Assembly: GCA_045591315.1 (NCBI GenBank)
Contig: JAZNSN010000029.1
Span: forward strand, 62,001-126,000
Direction: 5' to 3'
Length of the DNA stretch: 64,000 nt
Origin: HGM04593 sp045591315
Lineage (GTDB): Bacteria > Bacteroidota > Bacteroidia > Bacteroidales > Bacteroidaceae
This document shows positions 17,849-26,884 of this stretch, piece after piece. The first letter of the stretch is position 1; the number at the start of each line of letters is the position of its first letter. The position numbers were made by a program, and so were the translations under genes. The notes below the pieces were generated by a model. That model was not told where the DNA came from and did no database searches. It saw only the letters and a list, made by a program, of their open reading frames with translations.

Positions 17849-19099
17849 TTATTCACCCTTGATAGCTGCAACGCCTGGGAGCACCTTGCCCTCAATAGCC
17901 TCAAGAAGAGCACCGCCGCCGGTAGAGATGTAAGATACCTGGTCGGCCATACCGAACTTGTTGATACATGCTACAGAGTCACCGCCACCGATGAGTGAGA
18001 ACGCACCGTTAGCAGTTGCCTTGCCGATAGCCTCGGCGATAGCACGTGAACCGGCTGTGAAGTTGTCGAACTCGAATACGCCTGCAGGGCCGTTCCAAAG
18101 AATAGTCTTTGCGTCAACGATAGCTGCAGCGAATGCCTTCTGAGCCTCAGGACCTGCATCCAGGCCTTCCCAACCTTCGGGGATAGCACCTGCCGGGCAT
18201 ACCTGTGTGTTAGCGTCGTTTGAGAAGTCGTCGGCAGCAACGCAGTCCTTGGCAAGAACGAGGTTTACACCCTTGGCCTTAGCCTGCTCCATGATGTTGA
18301 GAGCAAGGTCGAGCTTGTCGTCCTCGACGATTGAACGGCCAATCTCGCCACCCTGTGCCTTAGCGAATGTGTATGTCATACCGCCGCAGAGGATGAGGTT
18401 ATCTACCTTGTCCATGAGGTTCTCGATGATACCTATCTTTGTAGAAACCTTTGAACCGCCCATGATAGCTGTGAACGGACGCTTGATATCCTTTAGTATG
18501 TTGTCAACAGCCTTTACCTCCTTCTCCATGAGGTAGCCGAGCATCTTGTTGTCAGCGTCGAAGTAGTCGGCGATGACAGCTGTAGAAGCATGACGGCGGT
18601 GAGCTGTACCGAATGCGTCGTTGATGTAGCAGTCGGCATAAGAAGCGAGAGTCTTTGAGAATTCCTTCTGAGACTCCTTCATTGCCTTCTTTGCATCGTT
18701 GTATGCAGGATCCTCCTTGTCAATGCCTACAGGCTTGCCTTCCTCCTCTGGATAGAAGCGGAGGTTCTCAAGCATCAATACCTCGCCGGCCTTCAATGCT
18801 GCAGCAGCCTCAGCAGCTTTTGCGCAGTCGGGAGCGAACTGTACGGGAACACCGAGCTTCTCTGAAACAGCGCCAACAATCTGGCTCAGAGAGTACTTTG
18901 CGTTTACCTTGCCCTTTGGCTTGCCCATGTGTGACATGATGATGAGAGCACCACCGTCAGCCAATACCTTCTTCAATGTAGGGAGAGCACCGCGGATACG
19001 TGTGTCGTCAGTGATTTTGCCCTCTTCGTTCAAAGGCACATTGAAATCAACACGAACGATTGCCTTTTTGCCGGCAAACTTGAAATTGTCAATTGTCAT
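17849..19099 (-). CDS. pgk: Phosphoglycerate kinase
   Basis: The 416-residue enzyme interconverts 1,3-bisphosphoglycerate + ADP and 3-phosphoglycerate + ATP in glycolysis. It has the N-terminal RVDFNVPL motif, the substrate-binding LLIMSHMGKPKG-like segment (ALIIMSHMGKPKG here), the hinge region GGSKVSTKI, and the C-terminal nucleotide loop GGGDSVA with TGGGA. Length is normal for bacterial PGK. It is monocistronic, with its own TATCTTCG box 63 bases upstream and a strong terminator downstream. Confidence 0.98.
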   Translation of the reverse strand: MTIDNFKFAGKKAIVRVDFNVPLNEEGKITDDTRIRGALPTLKKVLADGGALIIMSHMGKPKGKVNAKYSLSQIVGAVSEKLGVPVQFAPDCAKAAEAAAALKAGEVLMLENLRFYPEEEGKPVGIDKEDPAYNDAKKAMKESQKEFSKTLASYADCYINDAFGTAHRRHASTAVIADYFDADNKMLGYLMEKEVKAVDNILKDIKRPFTAIMGGSKVSTKIGIIENLMDKVDNLILCGGMTYTFAKAQGGEIGRSIVEDDKLDLALNIMEQAKAKGVNLVLAKDCVAADDFSNDANTQVCPAGAIPEGWEGLDAGPEAQKAFAAAIVDAKTILWNGPAGVFEFDNFTAGSRAIAEAIGKATANGAFSLIGGGDSVACINKFGMADQVSYISTGGGALLEAIEGKVLPGVAAIKGE

Positions 19100-19161
19100 A
19101 GTTTTAATGATATTATGTTAGTAATAATTACAGTTATTCTATTTATAGAATCTTCAGAATG

Positions 19162-19169
19162 CGAAGATA
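19162..19169 (-). promoter_or_regulatory. -7 box TATCTTCG of pgk
   Basis: On the minus strand the sequence reads TTATCTTCGCAT. The same 11-base core TTATCTTCGCA precedes lpxD and purM, with near versions before trpS and dnaB. The rest of 19100-19355 shows no gene, only the TGCTCGTGTTATCGA repeat near 19337. Confidence 0.55.
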
Positions 19170-19355
19170 ATGTTTTTTAAATAAAAGAGGCAATAAAATA
19201 AACTAAATTTTGTAAAAGGCATATTAGCTCGAAGCCCTAAGATTGTAATCCGCCGAAAGTACCGATAATTTTGTGTCTTGTAGTTAAAGTGAAAATTCGG
19301 CACTACTTTCAGCAGTGCTGCGCTTGACTTGTTGCTGCTCGTGTTATCGAGTGCT

Positions 19356-19997
19356 TTACTTTCCGCTTTTTGCCTCGCTGCAAAAAGCGGAAAGTCCGCA
19401 CTTGTCGCATAATGGCTTGCGCGCGGTGCAGACATAGCGTCCATGCAGAATGAGCCAGTGGTGCGCCTTTGGCACAATGTCGTGCGGAAGGTACTTCATA
19501 AGCTCCTTTTCTACGCTATACGGGGTTGTGCATCGCTTCGGCACAAGCCCTATGCGGTGGCTCACACGGAATACATGCGTATCGACCGCCATCGCGCTCT
19601 TTCCCCAAACAACCGACTGTATTACGTTCGCTGTCTTGCGCCCTACGCCTGGCAGTGTTACAAGCTCCTCTAAAGTGTCGGGCACCTCACCTCCGAAATC
19701 ACTGCACAGCTTCTGTGCCATACCGACAAGATGCTTTGCCTTGTTGTTGGGGTACGATACGCTCTTTATGTAGTTATATATCTCGTCGGGGTGCGCCTGG
19801 GCCATTTCTTGGGCATCGGGGTAGCGTGCAATGAGGTCGGGAGTGACCATGTTCACACGTTTGTCGGTGCATTGGGCCGACAGAATGACTGCGACAAGAA
19901 GGTCGAAGGGAGTGGAGTAGTTCAGCTCCGTCTCGGCAATAGGCATTGCTGCTTCAAAATATTCAATAACCTTTTTGTATAGGTCGGCTCTTTTCAT
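19356..19997 (-). CDS. nth: Endonuclease III (DNA glycosylase/AP lyase)
   Basis: The 213-residue enzyme excises oxidised pyrimidines from DNA. It shows the helix-hairpin-helix LVTLPGVGRKTANVI containing the catalytic Lys, the catalytic Asp in AVDTHVFRVSHR, and the C-terminal 4Fe-4S ligands in the pattern Cx6Cx2Cx5C (CTARKPLCDKCGLSAFC). Length and motifs are standard. It lies 46 bases after a phosphatase gene, with a terminator between them. Confidence 0.97.
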   Translation of the reverse strand: MKRADLYKKVIEYFEAAMPIAETELNYSTPFDLLVAVILSAQCTDKRVNMVTPDLIARYPDAQEMAQAHPDEIYNYIKSVSYPNNKAKHLVGMAQKLCSDFGGEVPDTLEELVTLPGVGRKTANVIQSVVWGKSAMAVDTHVFRVSHRIGLVPKRCTTPYSVEKELMKYLPHDIVPKAHHWLILHGRYVCTARKPLCDKCGLSAFCSEAKSGK

Positions 19998-20020
19998 GAT
20001 TCTTAAGGTGATAATATAAA

Positions 20021-20047
20021 GTAAATCAGGGCGGGGCCCTGATTTAC
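20021..20047 (-). terminator. Terminator overlapping the phosphatase stop codon
   Basis: GTAAATCAGGG and CCCTGATTTAC pair around CGGGG, and TTTATATT follows on the minus strand. The right arm includes the stop codon of the gene at 20044-20544. Confidence 0.75.
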
Positions 20048-20544
20048 ACTATGAATTCTCTTATCTCGCAATTCCCGAACAGTGTAACATCGCGGTGAGT
20101 GACTCCCTTTATCTCGGCCTCCATGATACGGCAGAAGAAACCGTGGCTGAAAGCAAGAATCTTTTTGCCTGGGTACTCGCGGCGTACTTTGTCAAGGAAC
20201 TTGTGTGCGCGCTCCTTCATCGACTCCTCCGTCTCTACAGTGTCGTTATATACGGCTCCCTTGATTGGTGTGCCGGCGAGGTTGCCGAGATCGCGTTCGC
20301 GCAGAAGCGGTTCTTTTATGAATGTACACTCTATGCCTTTGAGTGCAATCTCTGCCGTGTCTAAGCAACGCTTGAGGTCGCTGCAAAGCACTACGTCGAA
20401 TTCCAGTTCGGCAATGCGCGGACGCAATGAATGTGCCTGCTCAATGCCAAGTTCCGAAAGGTGTCCGGGTGTCTGTCCCTGGAACAGCCCTTTTGAGTTT
20501 TCGATGGTCTCGCCGTGACGAGTCATGTATATCGTTGTAGGCAT
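20044..20544 (-). CDS. Histidine phosphatase superfamily protein (phosphoglycerate mutase-like)
   Basis: The 166-residue protein opens with the catalytic MTRHGET motif (His phosphorylated in the reaction). Later motifs are LCSDLKRCLDTAEIAL, the acid residue in LLRERDLGN and the second His in AFSHGFFCR. It is shorter than cofactor-dependent phosphoglycerate mutase (about 230-250), so it is more likely a small phosphatase such as a CobC- or sugar-phosphate-type enzyme. The substrate cannot be read from sequence. It follows pheS by 17 bases and probably shares its transcript. Confidence 0.85.
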   Translation of the reverse strand: MPTTIYMTRHGETIENSKGLFQGQTPGHLSELGIEQAHSLRPRIAELEFDVVLCSDLKRCLDTAEIALKGIECTFIKEPLLRERDLGNLAGTPIKGAVYNDTVETEESMKERAHKFLDKVRREYPGKKILAFSHGFFCRIMEAEIKGVTHRDVTLFGNCEIREFIV

Positions 20545-20561
20545 AGCTCTCCTTTGGCAGT

Positions 20562-21581
20562 TTAGTTCGCGCTCTCGAACAACTTGAGGAAACGCACGTC
20601 GTTCTCGCTGAACAGGCGAAGGTCCTTTACCTGATACTTCAGGTTAGTGATACGCTCGATACCCATACCGAATGCATAGCCCGAATATTCCTTGCTGTCG
20701 ATGCCGCAAAGCTCAAGCACATTGGGGTCAACCATGCCGCAACCGAGAATCTCTACCCATCCGGTATTCTTGCAGAACGGGCATCCCTTGCCGCCGCAGA
20801 TGTTGCAGCTGATGTCCATCTCAGCACTCGGCTCTGTAAATGGGAAGTATGAAGGGCGCAGACGTATCTTTGTCTCCTTTCCAAACATTTCCTGTGCGAA
20901 GAGAAGCAGGACCTGCTTTAGGTCGGTGAACGATACGTTCTTGTCGATATACAGTCCTTCGAGCTGGTGGAAGAAACAGTGCGCACGGTAGCTGATAGCC
21001 TCGTTGCGATATACGCGGCCCGGAGCGATGATGCGTATCGGTGGCTGGCTTGTCTCCATTACGCGGCTCTGCACGCTGCTGGTGTGTGTGCGCAGGATGA
21101 TATCGGGGTGTGCCTCGATGAAGAATGTATCCTGCATGTCACGTGCCGGGTGGTCTTCGGCAAAGTTCATGGAAGAGAATACATGCCAGTCGTCCTCAAC
21201 CTCAACACCGTTTGCGATAGAGAAACCGAGACGCGAGAATATATCCACTATCTCGTTCTTTACTATTGACAACGGATGGCGTGTTCCTAATACAGTAGGG
21301 TAGGAAGGACGTGTAAGGTCAATCTCGCACTGTTCCTCTTCCTTGTTCGAAAGTTGCTCCTTAAGGTTGTTGAAATGCTCCTGTACTGCGTTCTTCAACT
21401 CGTTGAGCTTTACGCCGACTTCTCTTTTCTGTTCGGCTGGAACCTCGCGGAACTGGGCAACGAGCCCGTTTATCAATCCTTTCTTGCTCAGGTATTTCAG
21501 GCGCAAGGCCTCAAGCTCTTCGGCATTTGTGGCTGTAGTGCCCTTAATCTCTTCGAGCAACTGGTTTATCTGTGCTATCAT
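20562..21581 (-). CDS. pheS: Phenylalanyl-tRNA synthetase alpha subunit
   Basis: The 339-residue catalytic subunit joins Phe to tRNA-Phe with PheT (57985). A helical N-terminal arm precedes the class II core: motif 1 near HPLSIVKNEIVDIFSRLGF, motif 2 RVYRNEAISYRAHCFFHQLEG and motif 3 GYAFGMGIERI. A Cys-rich insert (CNICGGKGCPFC) is typical of several bacterial PheS. The ATG at 21581 is preferred over an in-frame TTG at 21614 because that TTG lies inside the -7 box. pheS and pheT are 36 kb apart. Confidence 0.97.
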   Translation of the reverse strand: MIAQINQLLEEIKGTTATNAEELEALRLKYLSKKGLINGLVAQFREVPAEQKREVGVKLNELKNAVQEHFNNLKEQLSNKEEEQCEIDLTRPSYPTVLGTRHPLSIVKNEIVDIFSRLGFSIANGVEVEDDWHVFSSMNFAEDHPARDMQDTFFIEAHPDIILRTHTSSVQSRVMETSQPPIRIIAPGRVYRNEAISYRAHCFFHQLEGLYIDKNVSFTDLKQVLLLFAQEMFGKETKIRLRPSYFPFTEPSAEMDISCNICGGKGCPFCKNTGWVEILGCGMVDPNVLELCGIDSKEYSGYAFGMGIERITNLKYQVKDLRLFSENDVRFLKLFESAN

Positions 21582-21611
21582 AATTCTTAAACTGTTTTCG
21601 TAGTCGATTTG

Positions 21612-21619
21612 CAAAGTTA
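21612..21619 (-). promoter_or_regulatory. -7 box TAACTTTG of pheS
   Basis: TAACTTTG on the minus strand matches TAnnTTTG. It would start the transcript roughly 25 bases before the ATG. The remaining 165 bases to the divergent Rel gene at 21785 hold no clear box for that gene. Confidence 0.6.
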
Positions 21620-21784
21620 AGCAAATAAGACGAAAAATAGAAGTACGGGGCTCCTTTTTTATTTATGCCGTCAGGCTATATCCCTATTTCTATAGTGTGT
21701 ATGCTTAAAATATGTAAAATCGTTTGAGGTTTTACGTTTTTTTGTCAATTTTGTACTTTATGTGAGCAATGTTGTTAAACGGTT

Positions 21785-23665
21785 ATGGAGTATCAGAAAA
21801 TTGACAATGAAGTCCAGGAACTTCTAACGCGCCTCTCGCGCCGTCTGTCGGCCGAGGACGTTGAACGTATTGAGCAGGCTTACAGCCTTGCACGCGAAGC
21901 GCACATGGAGCAAAAGCGCAAGTCGGGAGAGCCATATATAATGCATCCGGTAGCAGTGGCGAAGATTGTTGCCGAGGAGCTGCGCTTGGGCGCGAACCCG
22001 ATAATTGCCGCTTTCCTGCACGATGTGGTTGAGGATACACCATATACGATAGAGGATATACGAGAGCGTTTCGGCGACGACGTGGCATTCCTTGTCGATG
22101 TCGTAACAAAGAAAAAGAAGAAGCCCGCTTTAAGCCCTGCCGGCTCGTCGAGCCAGATAGACAACTACAAGCAGATGCTCAACTCGCTCCATTACGATAT
22201 CCGTGCGCTGCTCATAAAACTATCCGACCGTTTGCACAACATGCGTACCTTAAGTAGTATGCGCCCCGATAAGCAGATGAAGATAGCCGGCGAGACCGAC
22301 TACTTTTATGCTCCGCTGGCTCATCGCTTGGGTCTATACTACATCAAGCGCGAAATGGAGAACCTTTCTTTCCGCTACCGTTGTCCGAGAGACTATGCAT
22401 ATATAGACGAATGTCTCGCTAAGGAGCTTAAGGAACGCGAAGCCGGCCTTAAGTCGTTCATGTTCGAGATAGAACGCCTGCTTGAGAACAACGATATCTT
22501 CATGGCGCGTACAGAGGTCTATTCGCGTGGCCCTTACAGCGCATGGCGCAAGATGCACAGCACCGGTTGCGACTTCAAGCATGTCGAAGGAAAGTATTAC
22601 ATACGTATCATATATCCCAATACCCATGAGTACTCCGAAAAGGATATGAGTCTGAAGATATACTCTATCCTTACCGACCGTTTCAAGGAGAAACCGGGCA
22701 GCGTTGCCAACTTCATCGATTCTCCAAAGGAGAACGGTTACCAGAGCTATCATGTACAGCTGCTCACTCCGCAAGGAACATGGGAAGAGGTGCATATATC
22801 ATCGGAGCGCATGATACGCAAGTCGCAGTTCGGATGTATTGCGGAGAGTACCGAAACCAACATCACCAACTGGCTGGAGAAGTTCAAGCATGTCCTTCAG
22901 GAAATGGCTACCAGAGGCAAGGAGGTCGAATATATGGACGGTGTGACCTCTTCGTTCTATAACGACGATATTACAGCATATACTCCCGACGGAAAAGCCG
23001 TCATTCTGCCAAAGGGAGCGACTGCTCTTGACTTTGCGTTCGAGATTCACAGCGAGCTTGGCTTGCATGCCCAGTATGCACGCATAAATGGCCAGCTTGT
23101 CTCTGTAAAGACCGAACTGGAGCGTGGCGATGTGGTATATATCGGCAAGAACGATAACATAACACCGAAAAGGGATTGGCTGGAGCATGTATCTACTTTC
23201 AAGGCAAAGTCGCACATAACAACATTCCTGAACAAGCAGCGTCAATTGCAGTTCGTGCGTTGCGAGGTGTGCCGCCCTCTTCCCGGTGACGAGGTTATAG
23301 GCTTCAAGAATCCCGATGGCTCCATAAGCATACACCGTCGCGACTGCAAGTCGGCTATCCGTTTGGCATCGCAGCGAGGTGACGATATTGTAGCCGTGAA
23401 CTTCGAGAGTGACAGTGATTTCCTCTATAATGTGAGAATAGACATAAGGGCTGTCGATCGCTATCATCTGCTTGTTGACCTCATCGACTGCATCACTAAC
23501 CGTCTCCAGCTTTCACTAACGCATATACTTACAGAGAGCAAGGACGAGATTGTCGATTGTTCAATGGGATTTCAGGTGCATTCGGCAGCTGAGTTGCAGG
23601 AGGCAATATCAAGCATCTCTAAGATTGACGGTGTTGACGAAGTAAAGCAAAGAATAGAATATTAA
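21785..23665 (+). CDS. Rel/SpoT-family (p)ppGpp enzyme, hydrolase intact and synthetase doubtful
   Basis: The 626-residue protein has the full long-Rel order: HD hydrolase, synthetase, TGS (TAYTPDGKAVILPKGATALD), a Cys/His region and a C-terminal ACT domain. The hydrolase residues are present (H54, HDVVED 79-84, KLSDRLHNM 145-153). In the synthetase region the catalytic Asp of the D-x-x-A-I-R motif aligns with Gly269 (EGKYYIRII), the usual GYQSLH reads GYQSYH, and EVQIRT reads EVHISS, though Tyr319 and Glu335 remain. It may mainly degrade (p)ppGpp while another genome copy makes it. Length is about 100 residues under the usual 730. Confidence 0.88.
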   Translation: MEYQKIDNEVQELLTRLSRRLSAEDVERIEQAYSLAREAHMEQKRKSGEPYIMHPVAVAKIVAEELRLGANPIIAAFLHDVVEDTPYTIEDIRERFGDDVAFLVDVVTKKKKKPALSPAGSSSQIDNYKQMLNSLHYDIRALLIKLSDRLHNMRTLSSMRPDKQMKIAGETDYFYAPLAHRLGLYYIKREMENLSFRYRCPRDYAYIDECLAKELKEREAGLKSFMFEIERLLENNDIFMARTEVYSRGPYSAWRKMHSTGCDFKHVEGKYYIRIIYPNTHEYSEKDMSLKIYSILTDRFKEKPGSVANFIDSPKENGYQSYHVQLLTPQGTWEEVHISSERMIRKSQFGCIAESTETNITNWLEKFKHVLQEMATRGKEVEYMDGVTSSFYNDDITAYTPDGKAVILPKGATALDFAFEIHSELGLHAQYARINGQLVSVKTELERGDVVYIGKNDNITPKRDWLEHVSTFKAKSHITTFLNKQRQLQFVRCEVCRPLPGDEVIGFKNPDGSISIHRRDCKSAIRLASQRGDDIVAVNFESDSDFLYNVRIDIRAVDRYHLLVDLIDCITNRLQLSLTHILTESKDEIVDCSMGFQVHSAAELQEAISSISKIDGVDEVKQRIEY

Positions 23666-23678
23666 CTTAAAATGAACT

Positions 23679-24920
23679 ATGAAAAAAATTTTACTTTTAT
23701 CAGTTATTTCAGCTGCATTTGTATTCGGCTCATGCAGCAGTGACGAAGAACAGGAGTTGCAGGCTCCGAAAGCTCCTGTTGAAAATACAGAGGAGACACG
23801 TACAGCACAGTTTGCCGAAGATGACGGATGTAAAGCGCTTAGCGGTGCTCCATATCTTCAGGCAAAGAATCTTTTAGGTAAAGTGCCAACTGATTATATT
23901 GCAGAGATGACAGATACTCTTGGCCGTGCCAACATCACTCCTGAACAGTATGCCGAAATCCAGGACTTTACAGAGAATCTTGTAGCCGGGCTTACGACAC
24001 AGAAGGAAAAATATACAAAATGTTATGATTGGGTTCGCTTGAATGTCAAGTACGAGAATTCCGATAATGACCCGTATCCCGTTTTCAAAAACCTTAAAGG
24101 TGTTTGCCAGGGTTATGCGAATCTCCTCTTCATTATGCTTCATAGCATAGATATCCCGGCTTTTGTTTGTAACGGAATACTTAACCCGGTAGGCGGTCAT
24201 GCATGGAACTACGTTCACTGCGACGACAAATGGTACGTGAGCGACCCTACAAATAGCGGTTCATGGATTCTGGCGGCAACATCAGGCTATAAACACTTGT
24301 ATCCCTCTTCATTCGACGTGGTGCTTGCCAAGGAGAACGGTGTATGGTTCAACTATAATGAATATCACCTCAATATATGCAGCGTCGAAAGCAGTGAGGA
24401 GATTTTTGTCGTTCCATTCAGCGCATTAGGATATCAGGTGACTTCGTTCAGCCCGACTGTACCTCTCAATCCTAATATCAAGCAGATAAATATTGGAAAG
24501 AATATAAAGAGCCTTGGCGAAAATTATATGGGTCTTTCATACAATGCTTCCAATGTAGAGTATATCGAGGTTGACCCGGAGAACACAACATTCGCAAGCT
24601 ACCTTGGTGTCGTATATCGCAAGAACGGCAACGAGTTCCAGCTTACATACATTCCTGCAGCCATGAAGTGTGTAGAACTCATGCCAATGGAAACAATGTA
24701 CAAGAATACAGTTTACAGACACGATGCAATGGAGGTGCTTATCGTGGCTCCCGGTACTAAGAATATCGAGGCATGGGGAGTTGAGAACTGTCCTAATCTC
24801 AAGATAGCATACGTTCCTGAAGATACAGAAATCGCAAACAATGCATTTACAGGCGTTCATCCCGATTTCAAAATCATACGCGGCGACTATACAAATATAC
24901 CTGAGATAAGAGAGGATTGA
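23679..24920 (+). CDS. Lipoprotein with transglutaminase-like (cysteine protease fold) domain
   Basis: The 413-residue protein has an N-terminal lipoprotein signal (KKILLLSVISAAF, lipobox FGSC with Cys19). Its transglutaminase-like domain carries the triad Cys143 (GVCQGYANLL), His174 (GGHAWNYV) and Asp189 (WYVSDPTN). The C-terminal 170 residues resemble surface leucine-rich/BspA-like repeats (NIKQINIGKNIKSLGEN, then VEYIEVDPENT). It is probably anchored in the outer membrane and exposed; peptidase or crosslinking activity on peptides is inferred. It starts 13 bases after the Rel gene, so it may be cotranscribed. Confidence 0.8.
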   Translation: MKKILLLSVISAAFVFGSCSSDEEQELQAPKAPVENTEETRTAQFAEDDGCKALSGAPYLQAKNLLGKVPTDYIAEMTDTLGRANITPEQYAEIQDFTENLVAGLTTQKEKYTKCYDWVRLNVKYENSDNDPYPVFKNLKGVCQGYANLLFIMLHSIDIPAFVCNGILNPVGGHAWNYVHCDDKWYVSDPTNSGSWILAATSGYKHLYPSSFDVVLAKENGVWFNYNEYHLNICSVESSEEIFVVPFSALGYQVTSFSPTVPLNPNIKQINIGKNIKSLGENYMGLSYNASNVEYIEVDPENTTFASYLGVVYRKNGNEFQLTYIPAAMKCVELMPMETMYKNTVYRHDAMEVLIVAPGTKNIEAWGVENCPNLKIAYVPEDTEIANNAFTGVHPDFKIIRGDYTNIPEIRED

Positions 24921-24959
24921 TAATTGATTAGATATCCAAAAGGAAGTGACTTATACAAC

Positions 24960-25000
24960 AAAAGATGGCGACCCATTTTTCTTTTGGGTCGCCATCTTTT
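24960..25000. terminator. Bidirectional terminator between convergent genes
   Basis: AAAAGATGGCGACCCA and TGGGTCGCCATCTTTT pair around a T-rich loop. The hairpin lies 39 bases after the lipoprotein stop and 13 bases before the stop of the opposing gene. Confidence 0.85.
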
Positions 25001-25013
25001 ATAACAGTTCAGC

Positions 25014-25913
25014 CTATTTTAAGCTGAATCTGATTCCTGTTGAGATAATGAAACTGTTCTTGAACTTGCTTCGGCTGTCGTCATCGGTTATGCTGTCCCA
25101 GAATCCTTTCCAGCTCCTCTCGTTTATCTTTATTGTTCTTCTCCAGATGTAGCCGGCATCGGCAACCCATGTGGCTCTCTTCGATATCTTGTATTGGAAG
25201 GTGAATGTGGAACCCATTGAGTTCATGCTGTAAACAAGGTCCTTGCCTTTCTGTTCCATTACGGCAGTCTCGCGTTGCATCATGAATGGCTTGAATGCAA
25301 GGCTCATCCTCTCGTTTATGTCGGTAGAAATCTTTATTTCGGGAACACCTCTCATGTTGAGTTCGATTCTGTATTTGCCGTCCTTGTTCCATGCGATATA
25401 AGGCAACGGAAGAATGAGCGGAGTGTCATATTGTGTTGTCACTGCAGTTCCTATGCCTATATGCAGCTCCTTGCTTACGCTGTACATGAATATAAGTCCG
25501 CCGCTCAGTGTAATGTTCTGCCAGCGGATGTGGTCGGGTATAGCATTCAGCGATACTCCAAGTGAGGCAACCATGTTCCACTTCTTGCCCAATGAGCGCA
25601 CATGCGTCAGCATGGCTCCGCTGTTTATTATCTCATCAGGATAAACGGTGCCTGCTATTCCTTCATAATCCATGCGGGCATACTTTGCATTGAATGTCAT
25701 GTCCCATTTCCTGATACTCCCGTTCTCTTTACGTTTCATTGACAGCGGAACCCTGAAAACGGTATTCATTCTCAATTGGTCGCCCTTTCCGATTTTCTCG
25801 CCATTGCTGCCTTTTAGTGTGGATGGGGTTATATAGTCGATGCTGAACTCCTGCGCTAATCCGGCAAATAACGTGCATAGAAGAATGCACAATACAAATA
25901 CTCTTTTTATCAT
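25014..25913 (-). CDS. Predicted outer-membrane beta-barrel protein of unknown function
   Basis: The 299 residues begin with a signal peptide (KRVFVLCILLCTLFAGLAQ). Alternating hydrophobic/polar strands and aromatic girdle residues follow, ending in FIISTGIRFSLK; a final aromatic-hydrophobic strand is typical of barrels. It may fall in one of the DUF6268-like barrel families of Bacteroidota, but this was not checked. It ends against a shared terminator, and miaA lies 29 bases upstream. Confidence 0.6.
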   Translation of the reverse strand: MIKRVFVLCILLCTLFAGLAQEFSIDYITPSTLKGSNGEKIGKGDQLRMNTVFRVPLSMKRKENGSIRKWDMTFNAKYARMDYEGIAGTVYPDEIINSGAMLTHVRSLGKKWNMVASLGVSLNAIPDHIRWQNITLSGGLIFMYSVSKELHIGIGTAVTTQYDTPLILPLPYIAWNKDGKYRIELNMRGVPEIKISTDINERMSLAFKPFMMQRETAVMEQKGKDLVYSMNSMGSTFTFQYKISKRATWVADAGYIWRRTIKINERSWKGFWDSITDDDSRSKFKNSFIISTGIRFSLK

Positions 25914-25942
25914 CTGATGTGTAGTTTGAATAGTGATATTCT

Positions 25943-26848
25943 CTAAACGCGCTTGCTTTCGATATGTTGTATTATTTTTTCTATATCATTCGGATGGAAC
26001 CACTCTATATCCATGTCTTTGCGGTACCATGTTGTCTGTTTGCGTGAATATATACGTGTGTTCTGCTTTATTTTTTCAATAGCGAACGGCAATGACCATT
26101 CGTTGTCAAGATATTTGAATATCTCCTTGTATCCTACAGTATTCAGCGAATTATGCTCCTTAAGGTGTATGAAGCTCTTGACCTCCTCCACAAGGCCCTG
26201 TTCTACCATTGCATCGACTCTGCGGTTTATGCGGTCATAAAGTTCTTCACGTTCACGTCTAAGCCCGACTTTTATGATGTTGAACGGGCGTTCTTTCTTC
26301 TCTTTCCTGCGGAACGAGCTGTATGGCTTGCCTGTCATGTAGCATATCTCAAGTGCGTGCATAACGCGCTTGGGGTTCTTTATGTCGGCCTCATTGTAGT
26401 ATTCCGGGTCGAGCAGGCGCAGTTCAGCCGCAAGGCTGTCAACTCCCTCCTTTTCGTATTTTTCGAGAATCATCGCGCGTGTCTCGCTGTCAACTGTCGG
26501 GATATCGTCAATGCCGTTGCACACAGCGTCGATATACATCATCGAGCCTCCCGAAAGAAGCATTGTAGGGTGGTGCGGGAACTCCTCTTCCAGCAGCTTC
26601 ATAACCTCCTCTTCGTATCGTGCTGCACTGTAGTAGTCTCCGGGTGATAGGTTTCCTACAAAGTAGTGCTTGTGACGTTCGAGTTCTTCCTGCGTGGGCA
26701 TGGCTGTCCCTATCTGCATGCCTTTGTACATCTGTCTTGAGTCGGCCGAGATGATAGGACACCCGTAATAAGAAGCTATGGCAAAACTTGTTTCAGTTTT
26801 GCCAACAGCTGTAGGTCCTATTAGTACTATAAGATTGTTCTTCTGCAC
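25943..26848 (-). CDS. miaA: tRNA dimethylallyltransferase
   Basis: The 301-residue enzyme adds dimethylallyl to A37 of tRNAs reading UNN codons. It shows the P-loop GPTAVGKT near the start, the catalytic Asp region SADSRQMYKGM, then LLSGGSMMYIDAV and the tRNA-binding GLRREREELYDRIN. The start is GTG at 26848, just before the P-loop strand; no suitable ATG lies upstream in frame. It is the last gene of the lpxD-lpxC/fabZ-lpxA run, 36 bases after its neighbour. Confidence 0.96.
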   Translation of the reverse strand: MQKNNLIVLIGPTAVGKTETSFAIASYYGCPIISADSRQMYKGMQIGTAMPTQEELERHKHYFVGNLSPGDYYSAARYEEEVMKLLEEEFPHHPTMLLSGGSMMYIDAVCNGIDDIPTVDSETRAMILEKYEKEGVDSLAAELRLLDPEYYNEADIKNPKRVMHALEICYMTGKPYSSFRRKEKKERPFNIIKVGLRREREELYDRINRRVDAMVEQGLVEEVKSFIHLKEHNSLNTVGYKEIFKYLDNEWSLPFAIEKIKQNTRIYSRKQTTWYRKDMDIEWFHPNDIEKIIQHIESKRV

Positions 26849-26884
26849 CGGGACTTGGTTATCTGTCCAGTTGTTGACTGAACA

